The notes: generated by a model not told the origin, from the letters alone. A stretch of DNA of 64,000 nt from Xenophilus sp. E41 (GCF_003671765.1 NZ_QPIB01000005.1:321731-385730), one strand, 5' to 3'. Positions 17,538 to 27,624 are shown, counted from the stretch's first letter. Numbers and translations are program-made.

Positions 17538-18827
17538 ATGTCCAAGGACTGGAAATTCGAGACCCTGTCGGTGCACGCCGGCTACAGCCCCGATCCGACC
17601 ACGCGCGCCGTGGCGCCGCCCATCTACCAGACGGTGGCCTATGCCTTCGACTCGGCGCAGCATGGCGCCGACCTGTTCGACCTCAAGGTGCCGGGCAACA
17701 TCTACACCCGCATCAACAACCCGACGCAGGACGTGCTGGAACAGCGCGTCGCGGCGCTGGAAGGCGGCATCGCCGCGCTGGCGCTGGCCTCCGGCCAGGC
17801 GGCCGTGACCTACGCCATCCAGACCATTGCCGAAGCGGGGGACAACATCGTCAGCAGCACGGCGCTCTACGGCGGCACCTACAACCTGTTCGCCCACACG
17901 CTGCCGCAGTTCGGCATCACCACGCGCTTCGCCGACCATCGCGATCCGGCCAGCTTCGAGCCGCTGATCGACGCGAAGACCAAGGCCATCTTCGTCGAGT
18001 CGCTGGGCAACCCGGCCGGCAACATCACCGACATCGCCGCGGTGGCCGCCATCGCGCACAAGCACGGCGTGCCGCTGATCGTCGACAACACGGTGCCCTC
18101 GCCCTACCTCAGCCGGCCCATCGAGCACGGCGCCGACATCGTGGTGCACTCGCTCACCAAGTACCTCGGCGGCCACGGCACCAGCATCGGCGGTGCGATC
18201 GTCGATTCCGGCAGGTTCCCCTGGGCGCAGCACAAGGAACGCTTCAAGCGCCTGAACGAGCCCGACGTGAGCTACCACGGCGTGGTCTACACCGAGGCGC
18301 TGGGACCGGCCGCCTACATCGGCCGGGCGCGCGTCGTGCCGCTGCGCAACACCGGGGCCGCCATCTCGCCCTTCAATGCCTTCCAGATCCTGCAGGGCAT
18401 CGAGACGCTGGCGCTGCGCGTGGACCGCATCAGCGACAACGCGCTGGCCGTGGCGCGCCACCTCCAGCAGCACCCGGCCGTGAAGTGGGTCAACTACGCC
18501 GCACTGGAAGACCACCCGGACCATGCCCTGGCGCAGAAGTACCTGCGCGGCAAGGCCAGCGGCGTGCTCACCTTCGGCATCGGCAGCGGCCGCGCGGGCG
18601 GCGCGCAGTTCCTCGATGCGCTGAAGCTCTTCACGCGGCTGGTGAACATCGGCGACGTCCGCTCGCTGGCCACGCACCCGGCGTCGACCACGCACCGCCA
18701 GCTTTCGCCGGAAGAGCTCGCCAAGGCGGGCGTCACGGAAGACACGGTGCGACTGTCGGTCGGCATCGAGCACATCGACGACCTGATCGCGGACCTCGAC
18801 CAGGCGTTGAAGGCGGCGTCCGCGTGA
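17538..18827 (+). CDS. metY: O-acetylhomoserine sulfhydrylase (O-acetylhomoserine aminocarboxypropyltransferase)
   Basis: A 429-residue PLP enzyme of the Cys/Met metabolism family. The start at 17538 has AAAGGAAG upstream. Motifs are [49 protein letters not shown], and the PLP lysine K208 in [13 protein letters not shown]. The long insert with [15 protein letters not shown] is typical of MetY rather than cystathionine enzymes. It makes homocysteine directly from O-acetylhomoserine and sulfide. It lies 34 bp downstream of ssuB, so sulfur released from sulfonates can be fixed by a gene of the same operon. Confidence 0.95.
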   Translation: MSKDWKFETLSVHAGYSPDPTTRAVAPPIYQTVAYAFDSAQHGADLFDLKVPGNIYTRINNPTQDVLEQRVAALEGGIAALALASGQAAVTYAIQTIAEAGDNIVSSTALYGGTYNLFAHTLPQFGITTRFADHRDPASFEPLIDAKTKAIFVESLGNPAGNITDIAAVAAIAHKHGVPLIVDNTVPSPYLSRPIEHGADIVVHSLTKYLGGHGTSIGGAIVDSGRFPWAQHKERFKRLNEPDVSYHGVVYTEALGPAAYIGRARVVPLRNTGAAISPFNAFQILQGIETLALRVDRISDNALAVARHLQQHPAVKWVNYAALEDHPDHALAQKYLRGKASGVLTFGIGSGRAGGAQFLDALKLFTRLVNIGDVRSLATHPASTTHRQLSPEELAKAGVTEDTVRLSVGIEHIDDLIADLDQALKAASA

Positions 18828-18878
18828 GCACGCGGCATACGAATTCCTAGCAAACCACTCACCCAACAAGGAACCATC

Positions 18879-19094
18879 ATGACCATCCAGGCCATCAACG
18901 TGCGCAACCAGTTCAAGGGCAAGGTCCGCGAGATCATCCGCGGCGACGTCGTCTCCGAAGTCGACGTCGAGACGCCCTGGGGCATCGTCACCTCCGTCAT
19001 CACCACGCGCTCGGTGGACGAGCTGCAACTGAAGATCGGCTCCGACGTCGTCGCGCTGGTCAAGTCGACCGAAGTGTCGATCGCCAAGCTGTGA
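18879..19094 (+). CDS. Mop-like molybdopterin-binding (TOBE domain) protein, 71 aa
   Basis: A single TOBE domain: AINVRNQFKGKVREIIRGDV, then VVSEVDVETPWGIVTSVITT, ending VGSD-like VALVKSTEVSIAKL. These small proteins form hexamers that bind oxyanions such as molybdate, and similar domains also occur on sulfate/molybdate ABC ATPases. The upstream sequence AAGGAACC fits a ribosome site. It lies 51 bp after metY in the sulfur operon, which suggests a link to oxyanion (sulfate or molybdate) homeostasis, perhaps buffering molybdate against sulfate uptake. That role is inferred. Confidence 0.88.
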   Translation: MTIQAINVRNQFKGKVREIIRGDVVSEVDVETPWGIVTSVITTRSVDELQLKIGSDVVALVKSTEVSIAKL

Positions 19095-19128
19095 GGCGCG
19101 GGGGAGGGCGCGGGCGATACTGCGCCCG

Positions 19129-20022
19129 ATGCCTTCTCCCGCGGGCCGCACGCCGGCCGCCTTCGTTCCCTTTCTTGCCGTGCTGGGCGCCGTCACGGCG
19201 CTGGGCCTGGGCACCTCCTGGGCCAAGCACGCCCTGTTCCCGGCCATCGGCGCCCAGGGCACGACAGCCCTGCGCGTGGGCTTCTCGGCGCTGTTGCTGC
19301 TGCTGATCTGGCGGCCCTGGCGCCGACCGCTGCGGCCCGGCGACGCACGCGCCGTCGTGCTCTACGGCGCCACGCTCGGGCTCATGAACCTGAGCTTCTA
19401 CATGGCGCTGCGCACCATCCCCTTCGGGCTGGCGGTGGCCATCGAATTCGCGGGGCCGCTGACGGTGGCGGTGCTGTCCTCGCGCCGCACGGTCGACTTC
19501 GTCTGGGTGGCGCTGGCCGCCTCGGGCCTGGCCTTGCTGCTGCCTCTGGGCATCGGTGACAGCCGGCTCGATCCTGTCGGCGTGCTGTGGGCACTCGCGG
19601 CCGCGACCCTTTGGGGCCTGTACATCGTTTTCGGCAAGCGGCTGGGCCATCTGCATGCCGGCCACTCGGTGGCGCTGGGCCTGAGCGTGGCGGCATTGGT
19701 CGTGCTGCCGGTCGGCGTGTGGCACGCCGGCGCTGCGTTGCTGGCGCCTAGCGTGCTGGCCGTGGGCCTGTGCGTCGCCGTCATCTCCAGTGCGATCCCG
19801 ATCTCGCTCGAGATGGTGGCGCTCAAGCGCCTGCCCAAGGAGGCCTTCGGCATCATGATCAGCATGGAACCCGCCGTCGCCGCGCTGCTCGCGCTGGGTC
19901 TTCTGGGCGAGCGGCTGAGCGTCACCCAGTCGCTGGCCATCGCGCTGGTCATGGGGGCGTCGGTGGGTTGTGCCATCACGGCGCGTGCCCGGCCCGCGGC
20001 GGTAGAAGGCCTGACGACCTGA
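19129..20022 (+). CDS. EamA-family exporter (RhtA-like)
   Basis: A 297-residue membrane protein with about ten hydrophobic segments arranged as two EamA repeats (for example LAVLGAVTALGLGTSWAKH, then WVALAASGLALLLPLGIG, then LSVTQSLAIALVMGASVGC). The block LGLMNLSFYMALRTIPFGLA followed by VAIEFAGPL closely resembles RhtA, the threonine/homoserine exporter. It begins 34 bp after the TOBE gene and may be the last gene of the sulfur operon; homoserine-derivative export beside MetY would make sense, but the substrate is not provable from sequence. Confidence 0.85.
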   Translation: MPSPAGRTPAAFVPFLAVLGAVTALGLGTSWAKHALFPAIGAQGTTALRVGFSALLLLLIWRPWRRPLRPGDARAVVLYGATLGLMNLSFYMALRTIPFGLAVAIEFAGPLTVAVLSSRRTVDFVWVALAASGLALLLPLGIGDSRLDPVGVLWALAAATLWGLYIVFGKRLGHLHAGHSVALGLSVAALVVLPVGVWHAGAALLAPSVLAVGLCVAVISSAIPISLEMVALKRLPKEAFGIMISMEPAVAALLALGLLGERLSVTQSLAIALVMGASVGCAITARARPAAVEGLTT

Positions 20023-20099
20023 GCGTGGGCGCGAGGCGCCCGTGTCGCGCCACTGACTGAAGAATGCGCCTCGCGTGTGCACGAGCGGCGCCACCCGAC

Positions 20100-20828
20100 T
20101 CACGCAACCATGCCGCCATCGACATGCAGATCGGCGCCGCCGACATAGCTGCTGTCGTCGCTCGCGAGGAACAGGGCGGCGTTCGCGATCTCGTCCGGCT
20201 GTCCGAGTCGCCTGAACGGAATCCGGTCGGTCAAGGTCTTGCGCAGGTCGTCGCTGACGCCGTCGAACATCGGCGTGTCGGTCGGTCCCGGGCTGAGCGT
20301 GTTCACGCGGATGCCCCGGCCGGCCAGCTCGTGGGTCCAGGTCCGGGCATACGAGCGCACCGCGGCCTTGGAGGCCGAGTAGGTGGCGTACCCGGGGTTG
20401 GCGATGGTCCCGGCGATCGAGCCGACCAGCACGATCGATCCGCCCTCCGTCATGAGCCGCGTGGCACGCTGGACGGTCAGGACCATCGCACGCACGTTCA
20501 GGTCGAAGGCGCGGTCGATGTGCGCCTCGGTGGTCTCGTCGAGGGTGGCGTGTTCGGCGACGCCGGACGAGGTGACCAGCACGTCGAGCCGGCCGGCGCG
20601 CTGGGCCAGGGTGCTGAACAGCCGGTCGAGGTCGGCGGTGGTGGTGATGTCGGCCTGGACCGCTTCGGCCCCGTGGCCGATCTGGGAGAGCGCCTGGTCC
20701 AGCTGCATCTGCCTGCGGCCGGCGATGAAGACCTTGGCGCCTTCGGCGGCGAAGCGCCGGGCGATAGCCAGGCCGATGCCGCTGCTGCCGCCGGTGACGA
20801 GCGCGGTCTTTCCACGAAGTTTCGACAT
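20100..20828 (-). CDS. SDR-family oxidoreductase
   Basis: A 242-residue classical short-chain dehydrogenase. The start at 20828 gives MSKLRGKTALVTGGSSGIGL with the NAD(P)-binding TGxxxGIG near residue 12-19. The catalytic residues are Ser in VLVGSIAGT and Tyr/Lys in YATYSASKAAVRSYA. The usual NNAG is replaced by SSGVAEHATLDE, a common variant in this subgroup. RxP and DGG near the end (LHVDGGMVA) complete the fold. It diverges from an HxlR regulator with a perfect palindrome between them, so it is likely the regulated target. Substrate unknown; an arginine in RRQMQLD after beta-2 suggests NADPH. Confidence 0.9.
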   Translation of the reverse strand: MSKLRGKTALVTGGSSGIGLAIARRFAAEGAKVFIAGRRQMQLDQALSQIGHGAEAVQADITTTADLDRLFSTLAQRAGRLDVLVTSSGVAEHATLDETTEAHIDRAFDLNVRAMVLTVQRATRLMTEGGSIVLVGSIAGTIANPGYATYSASKAAVRSYARTWTHELAGRGIRVNTLSPGPTDTPMFDGVSDDLRKTLTDRIPFRRLGQPDEIANAALFLASDDSSYVGGADLHVDGGMVA

Positions 20829-20870
20829 GGGAACTGTTCCTGCATGAGTGGGTCGGCCCCGCATGATGCA

Positions 20871-20922
20871 TTTCGTATATCTAGTGTCAATTACGCACCT
20901 GATCTATGCTAGATATACGAAA
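20871..20922. promoter_or_regulatory. Perfect 14-bp inverted repeat, probable HxlR operator
   Basis: TTTCGTATATCTAG at 20871-20884 and CTAGATATACGAAA at 20909-20922 are exact reverse complements with a 24-bp spacer. The right arm runs into the ribosome site (AAGGAAAG) of the HxlR gene, and the left arm lies 43 bp from the SDR start, so one bound regulator could control both divergent genes. Confidence 0.8.
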
Positions 20923-20932
20923 GGAAAGCGTC

Positions 20933-21295
20933 ATGCCTCAAGACGTCGCGGCCGTGCTCGCTGAAATCAACAGCACGAAGCCGGTGCTCGAACAGATCGC
21001 CAGCAAGTGGTCGGTTCTGGTGCTGGCCGTTCTTTGCGAGCAGCCATCGCGCTTCAACGCGATCAAGCGCCGCCTCGATCCGATCACCCACAAGGCGCTG
21101 ACCGAAGCATTGCGCCGCCTGGAGAGAAACGGCCTGGTCGACCGAAAGGTGCTCGCCACCTCGCCCGTGGCCGTGGAATATTCGATCACCCCGCTGGGGC
21201 GCACGCTGCAGCAGCCCTTCGAAAGCCTGATCCGCTGGGCCCAGCAGCACGGCGGTGAACTGACGGCTGCGCAGTCGGCGCGTGAGCGTCAGTAA
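20933..21295 (+). CDS. HxlR-family winged-helix transcriptional regulator
   Basis: A 120-residue regulator. The start at 20933 follows AAGGAAAG; an in-frame ATG at 20906 lies inside the operator spacer and is less likely. The core is WSVLVLAVLCEQPSRFNAIK, RRLDPITHKALTEALRRLER and a wing region NGLVDRKVLATSPVAVEYSI, the standard MarR-like/HxlR layout, ending with LGRTLQQPFESLIRWAQQHG. The N-terminal redox Cys found in some HxlR proteins (HypR, QorR) is absent; the only Cys is in the recognition region (VLCEQ). It probably represses itself and the SDR gene. Confidence 0.92.
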   Translation: MPQDVAAVLAEINSTKPVLEQIASKWSVLVLAVLCEQPSRFNAIKRRLDPITHKALTEALRRLERNGLVDRKVLATSPVAVEYSITPLGRTLQQPFESLIRWAQQHGGELTAAQSARERQ

Positions 21296-21423
21296 GACCG
21301 CGACCTGGTCCGGCCCGGCCTGAACGGATCAAAGCTTCTTTGGCGCGCGATGGCTCGCCGCGGTCTGCGAGGGGGATGGTGTCAGCCGATCCGTACCCGG
21401 GCCATCGACGCCCCCCGCGCCAG

Positions 21424-22056
21424 TCATGAACTCGGGCCGGCGTCCCGCATCGCGCGCGCCGTCGCTGTGTCGCCGCGAGCATCTAGCGTGCCGGCTGCCC
21501 CCAGCCGGTCGCGTTCGTCGCGGTTCTGGCTCAGCTTGACCTTGCCTTCGAGCGAGGTGAGCTCGACGCGGATCGCGACGATGTGCCGCAGCAGTTCGTC
21601 GACGAACTCGGGCGCGGAGTCGCCCATCTTCCAGGGCTGCGGCTCCTGGGCTTCATGGCGCCGCGTCAACCGGGCCACGATGCGGCGCACCGAGCGCTCG
21701 TCCTCGTCGATGACGAGCGTGCCGTGGGCGTGCACCACCTCGTAGTTCCAGGTCGGCACCAGGCGGTGCGTCTCGTGCTTGCTCGGGTACCAGCTCGGCG
21801 AAATGTAGGCCTGCGCACCGCGGAAGACGACCATGACGGGCGTGCCGGTGGGGCAGCGCTGCCACAGCGGGTTCGCGCGCGCGACGTGGGCGTGCAGGGT
21901 GCCGTGCGGACCTTCGCCGGGCTCGTACTCGAAGGGGATGTGGTCGGCGTCGAAGCGGCCGTCGTGCGAATGGACCAGCATGCCCAGCGGATGCTCGCGC
22001 ATGATGCGCGCCAGGGCGTCAGGCCGGGTTTCTGCGAAATGGGCGGGGATGTACAT
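21424..22056 (-). CDS. FMN-binding negative transcriptional regulator, PaiB family
   Basis: A 210-residue protein. The start at 22056 gives MYIPAHFAETRPDALARIMR, the conserved PaiB N-terminus. Further blocks are HPLGMLVHSHDGRFDADHIP, FRGAQAYISPSWYPSKHET and VPTWNYEVVHAHGTL, the FMN-binding split-barrel. PaiB was described in Bacillus as a repressor of sporulation and protease genes; in proteobacteria its role is not established. It stands alone, with 128 bp to the HxlR gene (convergent) and a possible small-RNA region on its other side. Confidence 0.92.
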   Translation of the reverse strand: MYIPAHFAETRPDALARIMREHPLGMLVHSHDGRFDADHIPFEYEPGEGPHGTLHAHVARANPLWQRCPTGTPVMVVFRGAQAYISPSWYPSKHETHRLVPTWNYEVVHAHGTLVIDEDERSVRRIVARLTRRHEAQEPQPWKMGDSAPEFVDELLRHIVAIRVELTSLEGKVKLSQNRDERDRLGAAGTLDARGDTATARAMRDAGPSS

Positions 22057-22199
22057 CGGGGGAACGGCGGTGGGTGGGGCCCGACAGTGTGCGCGAATTC
22101 CTGCGCCGCCGATGCGCCTGAGCGCCGGCGTCGTACGGAACGGGTGACGCGTTTGATGTCGCACTTCCTACAGGCGGCGCGCCGCATGGCCGTAGATTG

Positions 22200-22373
22200 A
22201 TTCTGCGGTCGACGAGACGTCCCGGGCTCCAGCGATGCGACGAGCGACACCGGATTCCGTGCATCGTGAAGGGGATGCCCGCCACGAAGCCAGCAAACCG
22301 ATGCACGCACGGCAGCGCGCCGGGGATGATCGACAGCCGTGAGAGGGCGCCCCCGAAGGGCGCCCTTTCTTTT
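22200..22373 (+). ncRNA. Candidate structured small RNA or leader ending in an intrinsic terminator
   Basis: The 409-bp gap between paiB and the next gene has no supported protein, but its plus strand ends in a strong terminator (22344-22373). Upstream of that lies a nested fold: GTGCA/TGCAC outside, TCGTG/CACGA inside, and GGG-GATG-CCC at the tip (about 22260-22305). This looks like a transcript of roughly 170 nt. The 5' end is a guess from a TAGATT box near 22193; no good -35 box is seen. It could be a free small RNA or an attenuating leader of the operon at 22466. Confidence 0.35.
22344..22373 (+). terminator. Intrinsic terminator upstream of the acyl-CoA-dehydrogenase-like operon
   Basis: AGGGCGCCC at 22344-22352 pairs perfectly with GGGCGCCCT at 22358-22366 over a CCGAA loop, followed by TTCTTTT. 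It faces rightwards, so it ends a plus-strand transcript that starts in the gap, not the paiB message. Confidence 0.85.
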
Positions 22374-22465
22374 GGCGCGGCGCACCGGGAGGCGGGCGAT
22401 CGCCTACAGGCCGGGGTGCTGCCGGCCGACCGGCGAGTGCGCTGTCGGGCCGCACCATCGGCGCA

Positions 22466-23476
22466 ATGGTTTCATCTACTCCCGCGGACCCGGTCGCAGC
22501 CTTGCGCGAAGCGCTCGGCCGCCCGCTCTCGCTGGCCGACCTGGTCGATGCCGGCCTCGACCGCCTGCCGCGGCCCGGCAGCGGCGCCACGCTCGAGCGG
22601 TGGCGGCGGCTGGCCCAGGTGGCAGCCCACGATCTTTCGCTCGTCAAGCTCTTCGAAGGCCACACCGACGCGCTGGCGATCCTGGCGGAACTGGGCGGCG
22701 CACCCGCGCCCTCCGGCAGCCGGTGGGCGACCTGGTGCGCGGAGCCGCCGGACGCGCGTCTGCTGTTCGAGAGCGCCGGCGACGGCTACCGCCTGCGCGG
22801 CACCAAGGCCTGGTGCTCCGGCGCGGCCCAGGTGACCCATGCGGTGGTCAGCGGCTGGAATGCCGACGGCGAACCCTGCCTGGCCACGGTCGCGATGGAC
22901 GCCCCGGGCGTGACGGTCACCGACACCGGCTGGCAGGCCGTGGGCATGGCCGGCAGCGCCAGCGTCGACGTGCGCTTCGACGGCGCAGCGGCCCTGTCGC
23001 TCGGCCGGCCCGGCGACTACACGCGCCGGCCCGGCTTCTGGCAGGGCGGGGCAGGCATCGCCGCCTGCTGGTGGGGCGGGGCCTCCGGAATCGCGGCCAT
23101 GGTGCGCGAGAAGGCAGGCAGCCGCAGCGACCCGCACCGGCTGGCGCATGTGGGTGGCATCGACACGGCGCTGGCGTCCAGCGCGGCCTTGCTGCGCGAG
23201 TGCGCGGCCTGGATCGATGCGCATCCCGAGGCGAACGCCCAGGCCTGGGCACTGCGCGTGCGCCTGGCCGTCGAGGACGCCGCCGAATCCGTGATGCGCC
23301 ACGCGGCCCGCGGCCTCGGCGCCGCCCCCTTGTGCCGCGACGCGCGCTTCGCACGCGCGATGGCCGACCTTCCCGTCTTCATCCGCCAGAGCCATGCCGA
23401 GCGCGATCTCGCCGCGCTCGGCGCCCTGGCGCTGGACGCCGACCCCCAAGAGGAGAGCTTCGCATGGCAGCTGTGA
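22466..23476 (+). CDS. Acyl-CoA-dehydrogenase-like flavoprotein
   Basis: A 336-residue protein of the acyl-CoA dehydrogenase fold. Recognisable parts are LFEGHTDALAILAELGG near the N-terminus, a central beta-domain with GYRLRGTKAWCSGAAQVTHA followed by VTVTDTGWQAVGMAGSASVD, and a C-terminal helical part ending with MADLPVFIRQSHAERDLAALG. It is shorter than usual (380 aa), and the standard catalytic Glu is not obvious, so activity on CoA esters is unproven. It overlaps the PIG-L gene by 13 bp and heads a tightly coupled operon with a deacetylase and methyltransferase. Confidence 0.82.
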   Translation: MVSSTPADPVAALREALGRPLSLADLVDAGLDRLPRPGSGATLERWRRLAQVAAHDLSLVKLFEGHTDALAILAELGGAPAPSGSRWATWCAEPPDARLLFESAGDGYRLRGTKAWCSGAAQVTHAVVSGWNADGEPCLATVAMDAPGVTVTDTGWQAVGMAGSASVDVRFDGAAALSLGRPGDYTRRPGFWQGGAGIAACWWGGASGIAAMVREKAGSRSDPHRLAHVGGIDTALASSAALLRECAAWIDAHPEANAQAWALRVRLAVEDAAESVMRHAARGLGAAPLCRDARFARAMADLPVFIRQSHAERDLAALGALALDADPQEESFAWQL

Positions 23477-24228
23477 TCGATCGCACCATCCACCCCGGCC
23501 GGGGCACGCCGGAGGACGCGTGGATGGCCTGCGCCGCGCTGCGCGATGCGCCACCCACCAGCGCGGCCCAGCTGGTGCCGATGCGCTCGCGTGCCGTGGT
23601 GGTGGCGCCCCATCCCGACGACGAGGTGCTGGCCGTCGGCGGCCTCATGTCGCAGCTGGCGCGCGCCGGCAGGCGGCTGGCGCTGGTGGCCGTGACCGAC
23701 GGCACCGCCAGCCACCCCGGCTCGCGCCAATGGCCCGCCGAACGGCTGGGTCAGGAACGGCCACGCGAGCAGGCGAGGGCGCTGGCACGCCTGGGCGTCA
23801 CCGATGCCGAGATGCACCGCCTGGCGCTGCCCGACGGCGGCGTGCAGCGCCTGTACCTCGACCTGGCAGAGCGTCTGGTGCAGCTCTTCGACGAGGACGA
23901 CGTGGTCTTCACCACCTGGCGCATGGACGGCCATCCCGACCACGAGGCGGTCGGCCATGCCTGCGCCTGGGCGGCGGCGCGCACCGGCGCGCGCCTGGTC
24001 GAGGTGCCCGTCTGGGGCTGGCACTGGGCCCGCCCCGACGACCCCCGCCTGCCCTGGCACCGCGCCCGCCGGCTCGAGCTGGACGAGGCGACCGTGCAGC
24101 GCAAGTGCGCCGCGCTGCAGGCCTTCGAGAGCCAGCTGCGACCCGATGCCTCGACCGGCGCCGCGCCGATCCTCGATCCGGGCTCGGTGGCGCGGGCCGC
24201 ACGCCCCTTCGAGCTGATGTTCGCGTGA
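23464..24228 (+). CDS. PIG-L family (LmbE-like) N-deacetylase
   Basis: A 254-residue zinc hydrolase. The zinc motif PHPDDE lies in VVVAPHPDDEVLAVGG near residue 47, and the third ligand region is WRMDGHPDHEAVGHACAWAA near 155. Relatives remove acetyl groups from GlcNAc-bearing small molecules (MshB, BshB) or GPI precursors. The start at 23464 lies inside the previous gene, and its stop overlaps the GTG start of the methyltransferase, so the three are translationally coupled. The substrate is unknown; no glycosyltransferase gene is present next to it. Confidence 0.9.
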   Translation: MAAVIDRTIHPGRGTPEDAWMACAALRDAPPTSAAQLVPMRSRAVVVAPHPDDEVLAVGGLMSQLARAGRRLALVAVTDGTASHPGSRQWPAERLGQERPREQARALARLGVTDAEMHRLALPDGGVQRLYLDLAERLVQLFDEDDVVFTTWRMDGHPDHEAVGHACAWAAARTGARLVEVPVWGWHWARPDDPRLPWHRARRLELDEATVQRKCAALQAFESQLRPDASTGAAPILDPGSVARAARPFELMFA

Positions 24229-24839
24229 GTGCGCAGGCTTCCTCGCTTCCCGCGTACTTCGACTCGCTCTACGGCGCAGCCGACGACCCCTACGGCGTGC
24301 GCAGCCGCTGGTACGAGGCCCGCAAGCGCGCGCTGCTGCTGGCCAGCCTGACGCGGCCGCGCTACCGCCGCGCCTACGAGCCCGGCTGCGGCACGGCCGA
24401 GCTCACGGCCGCCCTGGCCGAGCGCTGCGAGCGCGTGCTGGCCAGCGACTTCAACGCCCACGCGGTCGATGTCGCACGGCGCCGCACCGCGGACCTGCCG
24501 CAGGTGCGCGTCGAGCGTCACGCGCTGCCGCAGGACTGGCCCCGTGCCGACGGGCCCTTCGACCTCATCGTGCTGGGTGAGATCGGCTACTTCATCGAAC
24601 CCGAGGCCTGGGCCGCGGTGGCGCGTGCCTGCCTCGCCTCGCTCGCGCCGGACGGCGACCTGGTGGCCTGCGACTGGCGGCCCGACTTCGCCGAGCGTCG
24701 GCAGTCCACGCAGGCCGTGCACGCGGCGCTGGAAGGCCTGGGCCTGCGGCGCCTGCTGCGGCACGAGGAAGACGACTTCGTGCTGCAGCTGTGGTCGCGC
24801 GATGCGCGCTCGGTGGCGGCGCGCGAAGGCATCGGCTGA
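24225..24839 (+). CDS. NodS-type SAM-dependent methyltransferase
   Basis: A 204-residue class I methyltransferase starting at GTG 24225, which overlaps the stop of the PIG-L gene (GTGA). The N-terminus SLPAYFDSLYGAADDPYGV and WYEARKRALLLASL resemble NodS, the N-methyltransferase of Nod-factor backbones. Motif I is AYEPGCGTAELTAALAERC, motif II LASDFNAHAVDVARRR, and FDLIVLGEIGYFIEP follows. NodS acts on a deacetylated glucosamine end, which fits the deacetylase just upstream. Actual substrate is inferred to be an amine produced by that enzyme. Confidence 0.88.
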   Translation: MSAQASSLPAYFDSLYGAADDPYGVRSRWYEARKRALLLASLTRPRYRRAYEPGCGTAELTAALAERCERVLASDFNAHAVDVARRRTADLPQVRVERHALPQDWPRADGPFDLIVLGEIGYFIEPEAWAAVARACLASLAPDGDLVACDWRPDFAERRQSTQAVHAALEGLGLRRLLRHEEDDFVLQLWSRDARSVAAREGIG

Positions 24840-24850
24840 GGAGGACCGCC

Positions 24851-25459
24851 ATGGGCACCAAGGCAGCATCCAGGCGCAACGGCGCCCTGGCCGACGGGCC
24901 GGCAGCAGGCGGTTGGGCCCTGCTCGTGGTCGACATGATCAGCGCCTGGGACTTCCCCGACGCCGAGAAGCTGCTGCCGGGCGCGCAGGCCATCACCCGG
25001 CCGCTGGCGGCGCTGTGCCGACGGGCGCGCGCGGCGCACGTGCCGGTGATCTACGCCAACGACAACCGGGGCCGCTGGCGCTCGGACTTCCCGTCGCTGG
25101 TCGAGCAGTCGATGGCCCAGGGCGGGGCGGGTGCGGCCATCACGCAGGCGCTGATGCCGGAGCCTGAGGACTACTTCGTGCTCAAGCCGCATCTCTCGGG
25201 TTTCTCGGGCACGCCCTTGGCCCTGCTGCTGCAGCACCTGCAGGCCAAGCGCATCATCGTGACCGGGGTTGCCAGCGACCAATGCATACTGGCCACCGTG
25301 GCCGACGCGCGCATGCATGCGCTGGAAGTGACGGTGCCGCGCGACTGCGTCGCGACGCAGACGGCACGGCGCCAGGCGATGGTGCTGGAGCAGTTCGAGA
25401 CGGTGTTCCGCGTGGCGACCACGCCCGGCTCGCGCATCCGCCTGCCGGCCCGCCGATGA
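24851..25459 (+). CDS. Isochorismatase-like cysteine hydrolase
   Basis: A 202-residue hydrolase. The start at 24851 has GAGGA upstream. The catalytic triad of the family is visible: Asp in [10 protein letters not shown], Lys in [13 protein letters not shown] and Cys in [17 protein letters not shown]. Relatives hydrolyse isochorismate, nicotinamide or N-carbamoyl compounds. It lies 11 bp after the methyltransferase gene and 13 bp before nadE. The neighbouring NAD synthetase makes a nicotinamidase-like or NAD-salvage role worth considering, but the zinc-site His pattern of nicotinamidases is not evident. Confidence 0.88.
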   Translation: MGTKAASRRNGALADGPAAGGWALLVVDMISAWDFPDAEKLLPGAQAITRPLAALCRRARAAHVPVIYANDNRGRWRSDFPSLVEQSMAQGGAGAAITQALMPEPEDYFVLKPHLSGFSGTPLALLLQHLQAKRIIVTGVASDQCILATVADARMHALEVTVPRDCVATQTARRQAMVLEQFETVFRVATTPGSRIRLPARR

Positions 25460-25472
25460 AGGATTTCCGTTT

Positions 25473-27554
<2,082 letters not shown>

Positions 27555-27564
27555 GGCCGAACTT

Positions 27565-27624
27565 GCAAGCCGAATCGGCCTGTAGCCCCGCGGGTCCTGC
27601 GCAGGCAGCTATGGATTCGATAGC
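27565..27624 (+). repeat. Dispersed ~60-nt intergenic repeat, copy C (supplies a stop codon)
   Basis: It follows the family order: TGCAAGCCGAATCGGCCTG, TAGCCCC, a CCTGCGCAGG palindrome, then GCTAT-GGATTCG-ATAGC. On the minus strand its last part is read as the C-terminal codons and TAG stop of the lipoprotein gene ending at 27609, so the repeat overlaps a coding end. Confidence 0.75.

Noticed and set aside
22238-22310. Resemblance to a cobalamin riboswitch (AGCCAGCAAACC, like a B12 box)
   Set aside because: The rest of the conserved core, including the long CTG-CCCCGCAACTGT block, is missing, and the downstream genes have no clear B12 link.
24594-24995. Glycosyltransferase expected beside PIG-L and NodS-type genes
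   Set aside because: No frame in this interval shows a glycosyltransferase motif; the gene here is the methyltransferase followed by the cysteine hydrolase.
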